Below, in pieces: positions 11,680-23,512 of a DNA stretch of 64,000 nucleotides (its first letter is position 1; every line of letters starts with the position of its first letter). The translations under genes were made by a program, and so were the position numbers. The notes beneath the pieces are model-generated. The model was not told the origin of the DNA and ran no database searches. It saw only the letters and a program-made list of their open reading frames with translations. This DNA comes from Uranotaenia lowii (Eukaryota > Arthropoda > Insecta > Diptera > Culicidae). The DNA lies in NCBI RefSeq assembly GCF_029784155.1, contig NC_073693.1:114018683-114082682 (forward strand), in the 5' to 3' direction.

Positions 11680-13039
11680 CTAGCTGACCCGGTATGCTTT
11701 GCTACACCTTCTAATAAGAAGTGAGACTAGTAAAAATTATTCAAATTTTGATTTTAAATCAAATTTCAGCTTTATTCAGAAGCAACCACTTTAAAATAAG
11801 TTTTGCAGCTTTAGTATCGAATCGCCTTACAAAGATGATGGAATCTATCTTTCGGTAACCTGAACAAAAAAATTGTATACAAGATTTGAAATATTTGTTC
11901 TTCAAGAAGCTTCATGACTTTTAAATTATACTTTAATGTATCTTTCCCAGGTGGTATGGATTCCCCAAACTTCCCCATTCCAGTGCGGAAAATGCTAAAT
12001 ATTTTTCGTTTCTTAATAACGTGACATGACACATTTGGCTCCATTAATTTAAAAAGTTTCCAAGATATGATGATTACAATTTGAATAAAAATGTGCCTCA
12101 TTCTTCCCGACTTTACCCTGAAAACATGGAGGGTCTCAAATTATTCCTATGAAAACAATCTCTCGTATGGAAAATGGTTCTTTTTGCTTGATAAGTTCAC
12201 GTCAAATATCTTTCACTTTCCCATCCTCATATGCTGGAAAAGGATACCAAAACCTTTTTCACATTAAATTTGGTTAAATTCCATTGGTTGAAAAGTTCTT
12301 AAATGGACAACAAAACTTATAAGGAACTCCCTCCTTCCCTCCCTTTTGCATGCTGCAAGAAAAAATTGTCTATAAAAATCATAGAAACATATCTCGCACT
12401 CAAATACTTTCCCATGCCAAATCTGATACCGATAGTTGTAAAGTTATGCTAACAAAATTATATAAGGGCCCCTCTTCCATGCCAAAATTGATTCTATTTG
12501 ATGGATTAGTTAATGATCCATGCAAAAAATATTGTGAGGAAGCCCCCTTTTCCTTTTCTATACTCTCATTGGATGGAGGTAGGGGTACATTCATAGAACA
12601 TTTATAATAACCAAAAACCTCCTATGCTAAATTTGGTTCCATTTGCTTGATTTGCTCTCGAATTTTGCAAAAAAAAAAATGTATAAAAAAGCCCTCTCCT
12701 TTTCCTATTATCCGCTGTAAAAGGGGAAGGTTCTCGAATTCATCATAGAAAAATTTCCCGTATTCAAATAATACCACCCCTTATCAATGGTTTTATATCA
12801 TTTGCTTAATAGTTCTCCAGTTATGTTGAAAATTGCATGAAAACCCCTCTTTTCTTTAATATATTCACACTGGATGAGGAGAAGTATCTAAATGTCGTCA
12901 CATGCCATAATTCGAGTTGGACGTCCAAAATTTTAATTTTTTTGGTCAACATAAATTTAAGATTTCTTACTTTGAATTAGAAAAGTATGATAAGATTGGT
13001 AATGTTTATTGATTTGACCCAATTAAAATGTAAAAAACG

Positions 13040-13175
13040 ACCCAATTTATTTAGAATTTTCATTGCAATTAAAGAAAATTGCATCACAGAAACCCATCAC
13101 AGAATTTTTGGGTAAAATCACAGAAAGTCAGATTTTTTTTTCTCAAAAACAAAAACAAACAACTTTTGTTTTTTT
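13040..13175. repeat. Fragment of the 28621-28998 hAT-like MITE
   Basis: The phrases GCATCACAGAAA, CCATCACAGAATTTTTGGGT and AAAATCACA match about 28905-28980 of the complete MITE. No ends or target duplication are preserved. Confidence 0.7.
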
Positions 13176-13445
13176 CGACTTTACTCGTTTGATTTATAAT
13201 TTCTCAATTTATGCAAAAAAAAAAATTGTAATGGAGTCTGCCATTTCCTCTTCCCATCCCCCTCTACTTGAATGAGGTAGGTGTTTGTAATAATCATGCC
13301 CATTTTTCTGTTCCCTAAAACTGCATAATATCAGATTTGGTTCCATTGGTTGAAAAGTTCCTAAATTATACTACAAAATTATATGGAAGCCCGTTCTTCC
13401 CTCCCATCTCTTTTGTATAAGGCGGAAGGGTATATAACAAGTTTG

Positions 13446-13545
13446 TCAGATTGCCCGAATATTTAATTTATGTAGTAAAAATGGGAAAAAGTCCAGCTCG
13501 GCCCAGTTGCCCGGATATCATTGAAAAAAGCTTGGATTCAATTAT
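13446..13545. repeat. Fragment of the 61320-61779 MITE
   Basis: CAGATTGCCCGAATATTTAA, CGGCCCAGTTGCCCGGATAT and ATTGAAAAAAG match the left half of the element at 61320. The rest is missing. Confidence 0.65.
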
Positions 13546-14797
13546 CTTTTTTGCTAAATCAAAAAATTGTTTTGTAGTTTTTTTTTTAATTTATGCGTTC
13601 AAAATGATTTTTTTTATTAAGTTTTTTAAAAACATTCATGGAAACATAAAATACGATTTTAAATCTGCTGATAAGTTTTGATGAAAAAAAATTTTTTTTT
13701 TCAAGTTTTTTTTTTTTATTTTGTTCAGTAGTTCCTGGGTTTTAACCAAATAGGCTCTAGGCCATTTTGAATTCAAATGCTCTGATTATTCCAGGTGTTC
13801 AGATATAATATCCTGGTTTGATTTCTTCCCAAGTTATGCCAATGAAATTGTACGAGGACCCTTTTCCCCTTCTTACATACTCAACGGAAGAAGGGTGGTA
13901 TCTTCAACAATAATAGACCCATTATTCGAGCCTTATCCTCTGCCATTTAAAATTTGGTTCCATTTCTCAGATAAGTTCTTTAGTTGTGCAATAAATTGTA
14001 GAGGAGCCTCCCTACCCCCTTCCCATATGCTCAATGGAAGAACATAGGGGTTTTAAATAATCATATAACTAATTATCGTGTGAAATATGCCAAAGTTGGT
14101 TCCATTTGCTTGATAAGTTCTCAAGTGATGCTAAAAATTGTGAAGGAGCCTCTTAACCTCACCTATTTTCCGATCTAGTTGTTCTTGAAACATGCAATAA
14201 AATTGTATGGAAGCCCCAGTCCTACTTGTCTAGCTTCTCAATGGAAGAAGGGAGGGGTCTCGAGTAGTCATAAAAAAATATTTCTCGTACTCAAATACCC
14301 TCCCATGCCAAAACTGATTTCATTTGCATGAGTTATGTAAATGATGGCAAAAGAGCCCTCTTCCCTCTTCCTTTCTTTACACTGGGAAGGGGGAGGAATA
14401 CCAAATATTAATTGCAACATTTTGTTTACCCTAAAACCACCCCATGCCAAATATGTTTCCATTTGTTTGAACAGTTTTCGGATTATGTAAAAAATTGCAA
14501 GAGAGCTCTCCTTTCCCCTTTTCTATTTCCCTACTCGAAAGAGGATGGGGTCTCCAACAATCATAGAAAGCCTCGTACCCAAGTACCCTTCCATGCCAAA
14601 TTAGGTATTATTTGTTTGATCGGTTTGGAAGGCTCCTCCCCCCTTACTGTAAGGGAGCGGGGTCTTGAACCATAATAGGAACTTTCCCCGGCCTCCTAAA
14701 CCCTCACTTGCAAAATTTCACAAAAAATCGGTTTATTAGGTTTTGAGTTTATAGGGAACTGACAGACAGTCAGAAATCCATTTTAATTTATATAGAG

Positions 14798-15669
14798 TAA
14801 GGTGGGGTAAAAGTACATTTGAGATTATCACAAACAGAGAACAGAAAAATTCAAAACTCTGACATATAGATTGATAAGGATTTAGACTGCCTACATTTTT
14901 TTTAAATTAAAAGATAAAAATACTCGGAAAAATGACTTAAGTTTGGTTTTATGCATAAATGATGTAATATTTAAGATAAACGGCAAACTGGTTTAATCAT
15001 ACATAATTCATGTTTTCGATAAAAATATTATTTTATATTTTTTATTATTTTTGATATAGGTTTAGAAATACTATCCCAATGAAAAATTGAAATTTATAAA
15101 AATCTGGATAAAAATTCCTGAATCAAGTCTGTGGGTTTGAAAAAAGTTGCTTAAAATTATGTGAAATTGAACATTTCTCTGAAAATTAAACAACCTTGTT
15201 CAACATCTCAATGCAATGATTCAATACCGAACTTGAATTTTGAAAACGGAGGTTTTCCTGTTTGTAGGAAAAAAAATCTAGACTTTGAGGACAAGTTTTA
15301 ATTGTGGAATAAAAAATCAAAGAAAGTCAATTGGCGATTCCACGTCCAATGCTAAGAAGACGGCGATTTCTTTGAATAAATGTTTTTCACACTCTTAGTT
15401 ATCACCGTGGGAAGCTCCAGAAGGTATGTGAATGGGAATGATGAATAATAATAGCATCGGTTTTAACATGAATGTTGTAAGATCGAATGTTTGTTAAGAA
15501 TTTCTATTAAAAAAAGGGGGGAGAATTTAATAACAAAGATTTAGTAATGTTCCTTTTCAATATCGGGTATTTAAAAAATCGTGTTGAATTTCTGTTTTTG
15601 AACACGTGAATTGGTTTTATCTTTCCTTTTTTAGATTTGTTTTCGCAAAAAAATTGAAGTTATAAAAAA
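14798..15669. other. AT-rich spacer, possible transposon end at its start
   Basis: It opens with AGTAAGGTGGGGTAAAAGTA, which looks like a terminal sequence of some insect MITEs. I found no matching inverted end nearby. Nothing else is recognisable. Confidence 0.3.
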
Positions 15670-17998
15670 CTAGCTGACCCGGCAAACTTCGTTAAGCCTG
15701 TATTTTTTGAGTATTTTTTTTTTTTATATTTTTGCACTGTTCCTCAGTCAGCCTTCCTTTTAAGTGTATAAAAGCTAGTCGATACCTTTGTATCACGAAA
15801 AAAATCCAGAATTATGGTTCGTTATTCGAATTTCATTATTTTAAGTTCATTCAAAAAAACCGCTAATGGAATGGAAAATATCATACATAAATTTATATTC
15901 AAAACCGGCAGTTCATGACACAAAAACGTCCATACGATTGCTCTAATAAGTTCGCTAACTTTTGTTTAGCGAACTTATTTTCTTGTTGAGGTAGCGTATA
16001 AAAAAGTTCTGCTAATAATCAGTTCCGGTAACTTAAGAACGCTTAATCTATCAATTTTCAATTTAGTTTATTCATCATTCCTATTTGAAAACTCCTATCT
16101 GATAAAGTATTTTAAAAATGTTGAAGATTGTTTTCAACAGAAAATGGATCTTTTTGCTGGAGTCGTCATAAATAGAGTTGTATTTTCGTTTTGTGTTAAC
16201 CTCTGTATTTAAATACATTACAGTTTTCTTTAAACATGGTCGTCAGAAAAATTAAAAAAACGGACCCGGAACATTTAAAGAATAATGAATATAAAATAAA
16301 TGTTTTTTTTTTTTAATTATTTCAAATGTCTTTTTTTCGGACTTTGCACTAAATACACTAATTCAATCTTATTGTGAATTAACAGAGCTGAGTTTGACAA
16401 ATATTTAACAATTCAGAAAAAGTTACTATTCATTTCATTTTACAGCAACACTTTTTAATCAATATAATGTTTGAAAATGTCTTCAAAATTTGTGTCATCA
16501 TTATCTTTTTTTCAATTTTCAGTTAGGGATTGGCAAATTGCAATAAGAATTACAGAATTTAGAAAAAAAAAAGAAATTTAAACTTTCTTGTATTTAGATT
16601 ATTTTTCTATTAACAGGCAAACCCTGAATGAAGAAAGCAAATCTATTTTGAGTATTTGGAATAAAAAATCTAAATATTCACAAATTACTTAAATTAATAG
16701 TTTATGATCGTAAGATAAAAAACTGTAATTCAAACAGTTAAATTTAATTCTGAATTTTCTTGTTCATTTGAATCAATATTCTAAATTTGGCTTATGAATC
16801 TGAATTCTCAGTTATATTAAAACGTTAATTTAAAAGCTGGATTTTCGTTGATATTGATTTAATTTTTTTTTTTTGGTCGAATTCAAGTGTTTATATTCTT
16901 TAATTTACTTATGCTTGACAGATTGTTTTTTTAGATCTTATATCTGGTACGAAACTTTTCTTGTATTTTTGTGTATTGGTTCAGATTTTTCTCTATACTT
17001 AAATGTTCGAAATTTTAGGTGGCATGATTTTTACTTAAAATTTAATTTTTTAAATTCTTTCAAGTTTTTAGTACTTGATGATATTATTGATTACGATCCT
17101 TTTTTCTGACTTTTAAAACTGAGAGTTAGATCTAATATCAAGATAAAGTCCTATATAGCTAAAATTTTCAATAGCTTTGAATAATCACTGAGCATGAAAG
17201 GTAGTGTGGATTTTCTAATGTTTCCTGATCCTCCAATCCGTTTTTATGATAATGATTCAATTTACTTGGAATCACAAAATTAATAACCTTCAATTCTCAA
17301 ACTAATAAATTAAGGTGATCTTTTACCAGTAGTATGACTTTCTATTGGTGTTACCAAAACTCATAAAAAAATATTTGATAATGAAATGTTTCAATTCAAT
17401 CTCATTAATTTGTTTTGAGTCTATTGGAAATTTTACAGCCATATTGCTTGAGTTGCTCAAAGAATATGACATTTCAAAAAAAATTAACGGTGAACGAACA
17501 AACATCTTAAAAAAATCTTAGAATTGCCTTGATTATGATGCAAAAAATACGAATTTTGTCAATATTCTTCGTACAGGCTTTGCTATGCTTCGTAGTTGCG
17601 AAACCCCATAGAGAAAATCTCATCCAAGTATCCATTTTACTGGTGCCACGTGAAAAGTACACTTGCAACAAAAATGGGCGCCAAAACATCCTATAGAGAG
17701 ATGGATGCACATCAGTAAGCCTTGATTGCTTTTGGCGCCTTCCTACTGTGGGTGATTCGAATGAAAAAAAAGAGAAATTGGGTGCCATGACTTTGATTTG
17801 ATACGAATAAAAACTAAAAATTAATTTTCAAATTCCACAAAAACATTTTCGAAATTATCTCTCCGTTGTGTTATTCTTCGCGTGAAGACGAACACAACAA
17901 AAAAAATCGCATGCAAATCGGATGATCCAGTGAAGAGTTTTGCGTGTTCGCACATTTCTGTATGGTCTGTCTCTCTCCCTGTTTTATATATATAGATG
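15670..17998 (+). repeat. CTAGCTGACCCGG repeat unit C, divergent type
   Basis: It starts CTAGCTGACCCGGCAAACTT and ends CTGTTTTATATATATAGATG, the same termini as units A and B. The interior differs: it lacks the C-rich ladder and is mostly AT-rich, apart from a more balanced 3' portion near 17570-17960. No protein is recognised. The family seems to be defined by its ends rather than by its contents. Confidence 0.65.
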
Positions 17999-18013
17999 AC
18001 GTGAAGCTCATCT

Positions 18014-19420
18014 AAGAAGTGTATTCGGAAAAAATGCAACACTTTGTTTTATGAATAACTTTTGAATTTTTTTTTGTTTCGATTATAGTCGTTTTCTCAT
18101 CCTTATGGCATTCGAGACTTTATCAACGTTGCAGTTGGCGGATCGTTATTAAAAAAACTTATCCGGTACAACTGTGTTCGATGTTTACTCTTGGGCTCGA
18201 ACTCGCGGACATCGGCTCAGGAGACAACAGACTTGCCAACTGAGCTATATCACAAACCCAATAACTTTTGAATGCATTGATGGAAATAGATGAAATCTTC
18301 AGCGAAGCTACCTGGTAATGTTATGTTTACATGTAATTTTTTTTTGTGATTTTCTTCCAAGTGGTTTTTGAGATAGCGTCCAATGACGAAGTTTTTCTAC
18401 TTTAATTTTTGGGCTACACGTGCGCCATATATAATGCATACTGTGAACAGCCTTTTTTTTAAATCAAGGCAATTATTGATTGTTTTTGCTGTTTTTTGAA
18501 ACTTGACCTTCAAAATAACTCAAAATTTTGAATTTTCTTGAAGCCATAACATATTAATTTCCTCCGATTTTCCTCCTTCGGCACAAAACAACATATTTGA
18601 CTTTTTATCACTCCATCATAATTTTTTGATGAATGGCACGATTCCAGATCCAACTTGAACAGAGTATATATTTTTTGGGACCTATTGAAGTTCTTTGCAG
18701 GGAAATTCATCGTGCCAATCGTTAAAAAATACCGAGTGATTTGCAGTTTCCATAGATCGTTAGCCTCTTCAAGTACAAACATAAAATTTTTAATTTTTTT
18801 CTTCTTGTTTATCTCCGGAAAATACAGGCGAAACTTGTCAAAGAGAAGTTTCTGGCTGGAAACCTCCCAGGAGACTGCTAAAAAGCTTGTATTGCTGTTC
18901 TTTACGAAATAGTTAACAATATCTCCCCACTAGCAGTTCAAATATTTTGCGCACGGTTTGACCACCGCATTTTGTTTATTTTTCCGGTGAGCAGCTTTTC
19001 TACCTTGTAGAAATGAATTCAGCACAGTTTATTGGTAAACTAGAAGGACCAGTCAGAAAATTTCATCTCTTTTGTCACTTCCTCTATTGACATTTTCGGA
19101 TTGAGCTTTAAAAAACCTCTCACATTCCCTAACTTCATGGGATCAATTATCATCACTTTTATTCAAATTTTAACTCACTATTGGATCCTCCAGAACTTCT
19201 TGAACGGTTATTTATGTGAACATTGATCGAATAGTTGATTTCCAGCTGTTTTCGGGTCTCCCACCAGGACTTTCCTGGATTTTTCTCGATCCTGCCTAAA
19301 AAAATTATCACTTCATAATTGGGTGATATCTTGAAAATAAAAAAAAATCATCAATTTCCATGCATTCATTCAAAATTTATTCACCAAACAAAGTGTTGCA
19401 TTTTTTTCGAATACACTCCT
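18014..19420. mobile_element. TA-flanked TIR element (Tc1/mariner-type), non-autonomous
   Basis: The left end reads AGAAGTGTATTCGGAAAAAA and the right end, inverted, AGGAGTGTATTCGAAAAAAA, followed by TGCAACACTTTG on both. TA flanks lie at 18012-18013 and 19421-19422. The outer AGGAGTGTAT is shared with the DD37E element at 1869. The interior has no transposase. It contains a full SINE (18068-18259), so the element proper is about 1.2 kb. Related copies lie at 30510-31891 (reversed) and 31894-32905. Confidence 0.85.
18068..18259 (-). mobile_element. Complete tRNA-derived SINE with poly(A) tail
   Basis: On the minus strand it begins GGGTTTGTGATATAGCTCAG. The pol III A box is TAGCTCAGTTGG and the B box GAGTTCGAGCC. 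A body with no coding potential follows and ends in ...CGAAACAAAAAAAAA. It is flanked by an exact 14-bp direct repeat AATAACTTTTGAAT (18054-18067 and 18260-18273), as made by LINE-driven retroposition. The tRNA part cannot fold a proper T stem, so it is a SINE head and not a tRNA gene. The related element at 31894 lacks this insertion. Confidence 0.88.
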
Positions 19421-19422
19421 TA

Positions 19423-22243
19423 ATTATTATTAAAAAAAAAAGGTATTTTAAGTGCGGTCTACCACACAGTGGTTTATATTCGAAAAACGTGATCATGGGT
19501 TTTTTGAAAGCTTAAAAGTCAAAATAGCTTCATAGTATGTTCTACAATGTTTCATCATTTTGAAATGTGCAAATTTTATTATAATTTTTTCCTGATCAAT
19601 TCAGATCTATTCAGATAGTCAACACTAAACAGGGTTATGTTCAGAACTTTCAGTCTGACACCATCAGTAGTTTCTTCGTTCAGATCTATCAGTCTGACGT
19701 TTTTGATAACCTACGCAATCTCAACCCTCCGCAAATAAATACGTGCGGAATTCCACTTGCGCATCACTTGCCGCCATTTTGAGTTCCAAGCATTTTACAA
19801 TTTATAATTTCGTAAAATTTTTTCTTTTTTCTTCTTTATTTTTTCTTTTTTTATAATTCTTTAAAATTTTTCTTATCGTGACCGCATACTTACCCTGAGG
19901 GAGCAGGTGCGCCATTGTCGTGACTCTGGGCCTTGTTGCTCGAATTCGCACTACTTTTCATAACAAAACACTTTTTTTTTTGCGATAACAAAACGCGTCA
20001 GCTACTTTCAAATTTATCCAACTGAATGACCTCTCTTTTTTCCGAAGTCACTCACTTCCTCTCTTTCTCTCTCTTCTGCTCTAGTAGCTCATAAAATCCT
20101 TGACAATTATCATTCTCTCCGTTACACGCTTCCGCTGTTTTGCAACATTTGAGTAAACAGTTTTAACTATTTCATCAGAAAATTACTACTAATGGATTAC
20201 GAAGGAATTCAATTTATGTATTTATTCGTAACTTTAATTTCCTTTCACCTTCATACACCTTATTTCCTACAACCTTTAAGTGAGATAAAATTTCAATTAT
20301 CACTATGACGTCTTAAGAAAAGTTGTAAATCATCCAATTTTAAAGAAACTTTGTTGAAAACGTCAAAGTTCTGTCTTTTGAAAGAACATGTTTAAAAAAC
20401 TTTTTTTTTCCAAAAATTAACCTCAATAAACTAAAACTTCGCTTAACTTTGGGTGATTTCGTTGAAAAATGGCATGTTTTCATTGTTCAATATCTCTGAA
20501 AGTTGCAAACATACTAAAACAAAAAAAAATACTTTAGAAAGTGCCGTCTTTCAAACTATCACATAGTATAATTTGTAAGCATGAGGTTTTACTACTTAAA
20601 ATAACATAGCTGAAAGATACCAGTTTCGTTTGCATCGTTTTGCATTGTTGCCATTTTCAACTTCAATGGGAATTGTATTTCAACACAAGAAAATTTATTG
20701 TGATGTAAAACATGTGTGTGAACCTAGTTTGATGAAAATTTCTTGGATACTGCTCGATTGGTATCTTCATTGAGATTTTGTGTGGAGCTTACCTTATTAG
20801 TATATTACAAATATTACATATAATTTTTTTGGAAGACACTCGAATAAATTACAAGGATCTTTTAATACAATCAATCATCTCGTAAGGTCAAATTTTGTAC
20901 TAAATTGATTAAAATCACTTGGAAAAATGATTGTTACTCATTTTTTGTGGATTCTTCCAACAATAAATTATCTTTACAATTTAAAACTTTCCAAAGTGTT
21001 CCAAGGCTTTCCAAAGTGGATAAAAACAATTTTCGATGTATCTTTCCTTTTGAAAAAATCATTTCTCTTCAATTTGATCAAAGATACCCCCTAAGTTTTT
21101 AGGAAACCAACGCTTTTTTGAATGCACGACTTGAAAATCTTTAGATGTATTTTGTTTCTAAAAGTGAGGTGAAAATGTGACAGTATGGGTACATTTTAGA
21201 AAAGTCATTTTTTTTAAATTTTAAATGTACAAAAAATATGTCTAGTCAAGCACAGTACAGAGTTCAAAACATACTTCGATATATAACAGATTATCAAACT
21301 TTTGCAGATTGCTTCCAACAATGTATTCCCGCATTCGCTCGAATAAGATTTGATGTTTACGATTGCACCAACAAAGTTTGTTTTTCTCAACCTCCTCAAG
21401 CTTCTTCTGGATCGAGGTTCAGAAAATTAATGTAACACTTAAGGACTGATTTTCCGTGGGATATGAACGTCCATAAATGAGCACAATTTATTAGTCTCTT
21501 TTCGTTTCGAAGTTGGCATATTCACAAAACAGTCGTATGTGCTTCTCACTTTAGTTTTACTTGTATATTGTACGACTTTTGGAATTCAAAAGACACCACT
21601 ACTCTGAATTCTATTTTAATCCTGGAAATGTCATGTTCTATTTACAATTCAGTTATACAAATAATCACAAATAACACTGCCTTATTAGTAAAACCAATAA
21701 GACCGTTATGCGATTTAAAAATAGTATCAATCGAAGCAAAACAATCTCATGCAACAACTCAAATGGAGCCCTCGCACGCTAGATAGTCGCTAAAAGTAAT
21801 TTCCCTTTCCACGGACAACAACATTTCAACTAGCGCAAGACTGCACAGCAATTCTTCCAACGTGAAAGAACAACAACTCAGTTGTCAACAGCATCATTGG
21901 GCTTTATTTTACCAGGACTTGCAAAGTGTCAATTCTCATGAATGAACCAGCTGGGCTTTCGCTCATGATTGGGGTCAACGAATGACCGACCAAGCCAGGG
22001 ATTGGCAGCGATTGGAAAATTTATCCTTTTCCCTAGCCTAGCCTAGAGTTTAGCCGAGCGGCTGCCCACTAACCATGGCCGATGATTATTGGTGACAGCT
22101 GTTGACTGAGAAAGGCTTGGCACATAATTTGATAATTTATCCCCAGATGCTGACGGGGTTTTGAGCGAAAAGGTTGTATTTGGGAAAGCTTTGAATGAAT
22201 TTTATGCTGGATGAATAGGGTAACAGACTTATTTTGAACCACC
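19423..22243. other. Mostly unique sequence; candidate minus-strand 5' exon at about 19900
   Basis: The region is AT-rich with a more balanced patch at 19700-20130 and another at 21900-22140. At 19890-19917 the minus strand reads an ATG in good context (ACAATGGCG), seven further codons and a consensus splice donor (CAGGGTAAGTATG). A GA-rich stretch lies upstream on that strand (about 20040-20090). This could be the start of a gene, but I found no second exon. Otherwise nothing is recognised. Confidence 0.25.
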
Positions 22244-22245
22244 TA

Positions 22246-23510
22246 AAGGGTGATACGGTCAAAATTTGGTCAAGGGAAAACGGGTGTAAATCGGCGAAAT
22301 CGTTTATTTAAAAAATCAAATTAAATTCCTTTTTCAAGTTTAATTAGTATAAAATTCAGGAAAAATATTCAGTTAGGCTTCCGCTTTTCCAAACCCGAAT
22401 AGCCGGACCTTACACTTAACCCCTGCTATCAGATTTTGTACAGCCACCTTGTCCACCTTCTTCGCCGCAGAAAGCCAGTTTGCCTTGAACTGCTGCTCGT
22501 CCTTAGCAGTTTTTTGGTCTTCTTTAGGTTCCGCTTGACAATAGCCCAGTATTTCTCAATTGAGCGGAACTCTGGCGTGTTGGGAGGGTTTTTGTCCTTG
22601 GGAACCACCTGCACGTTGTTGGCGGCGTACCACTCCATGGCCTTTTTACCGTAATGGCAAGATGCCAAATCCGGCCAAAACAGTACGGAACAACCGTGTT
22701 TCTTCAGGAAAGGCAGGAACACTCCTTCACGTAAATTTCTTGGTTGAAAGTCCTGGAAGCTATGAAAACGCTGCTTTTCAAGCCACAGGTACAGATGGTT
22801 TGCCAAACCAGATATTTCTTCGCGAACTTTGACAGTTTCATGTGCTTGAAAATACATGCTACCTTTTTGCTTCCTTTTGCCGTATAAAACTCCTGTCCCG
22901 GAAGCTGCTTGTAGTCGGCTTTGACGTAGGTTTCGTCGTCCATTACCACGCAGTCAAACTTCGTCAGCATCGTCGTGTACAGCCTCCGGGATCGCGCTTT
23001 GGCCGTCGTATTTTGTCACTGTCTTCTTGTAAGTCGATAGTCCGGCTCGTTTTTTGGCTCGATGCACAGTTGTAGACGATACACCCAGCTTATTTGCGGC
23101 ATCTCGGAGAGAGAGGTTAGGGTTTCGCTTGAAACTACCGACAACTCTCTTTGTCGTCTCAGCGGCTTCCGGTTTTCGATTTGCCCCCGATCCAGACTTC
23201 CTGGCTGTCGATAAACGTTCCCCAAACACTTTAATTACATTTGCAACGGTTGATTTGGCAGCTTTTAGCGATTTTGCCAGCTTTGCGTGCGAGTAGCTGG
23301 GATTTTCACGATGCGCGAGCAAAATTTTGATACGCTGCTCTTCTTCCTTGGACGGCATTTTGACAAATGAAGAGTGAATTCCAAAATAAAAATAGGAGCA
23401 ACATTCTACACATAACACCTTCAAAATGAGGGGTGTTCAGATTTTTTAAATGCAAAATTGAAAGAAATACGTCGAATTGATATTGACCAAATTTTTACCG
23501 TATCACCCTT
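22246..23510 (-). mobile_element. Tc1/mariner element, DD37E type, copy 2 (full-length)
   Basis: The TIR AAGGGTGATACGGTCAAAAT is present at both ends with TA flanks (22244-22245, 23511-23512). Length is 1265 bp. It is the same subfamily as copy 1 at 397 but in opposite orientation, without the microsatellite and with the N-terminal coding region intact. Apparently it is complete in structure and disabled only by frameshifts. Confidence 0.94.
22401..23358 (-). pseudogene. DD37E transposase pseudogene, copy 2
   Basis: The likely start is the methionine of MPSKEEEQRIKILLAHRENP at 23358. An N-terminal paired-like helix-turn-helix region (SYSHAKLAKSLKAAKSTVAN; SLRDAANKLGVSSTTVHRAK) would bind the TIRs. 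The catalytic acids are D in VMDDETYVKADY (about 22935), D in LFWPDLASCHY (22669-22671) and E in SIEKYWAIVK (22555-22557). There are 37 residues between the second and third. The frame breaks near 22960, near 22720 and at the A-run near 22510. The length, about 320-340 residues, fits the family. Confidence 0.9.
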
Positions 23511-23512
23511 TA

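Larger units (their letters stand above)
11680..14797 (+). repeat. CTAGCTGACCCGG repeat unit B
   Basis: It begins CTAGCTGACCCGGTATGCTT and ends with CAAAAAATCGGTTTATTAGG, a GACAGACAG stretch and TTAATTTATATAG. The interior shows the same degenerate 150-170-bp ladder as unit A. Two foreign fragments appear inside: about 13040-13175 (match to the MITE at 28621) and about 13446-13545 (match to the MITE at 61320). Confidence 0.72.

Noticed and set aside
18196..18262. A functional tRNA gene on the minus strand
   Set aside because: A and B boxes are good, but the T stem and acceptor stem do not pair, and the segment ends in a poly(A) tail between target duplications. It is a SINE.
19880..19950. 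U1 snRNA gene, from ATACTTACC on the + strand
   Set aside because: Only the splice-site-pairing nonamer matches. The rest of U1 is absent. The same bases read on the minus strand are a consensus splice donor, which is the simpler reading.
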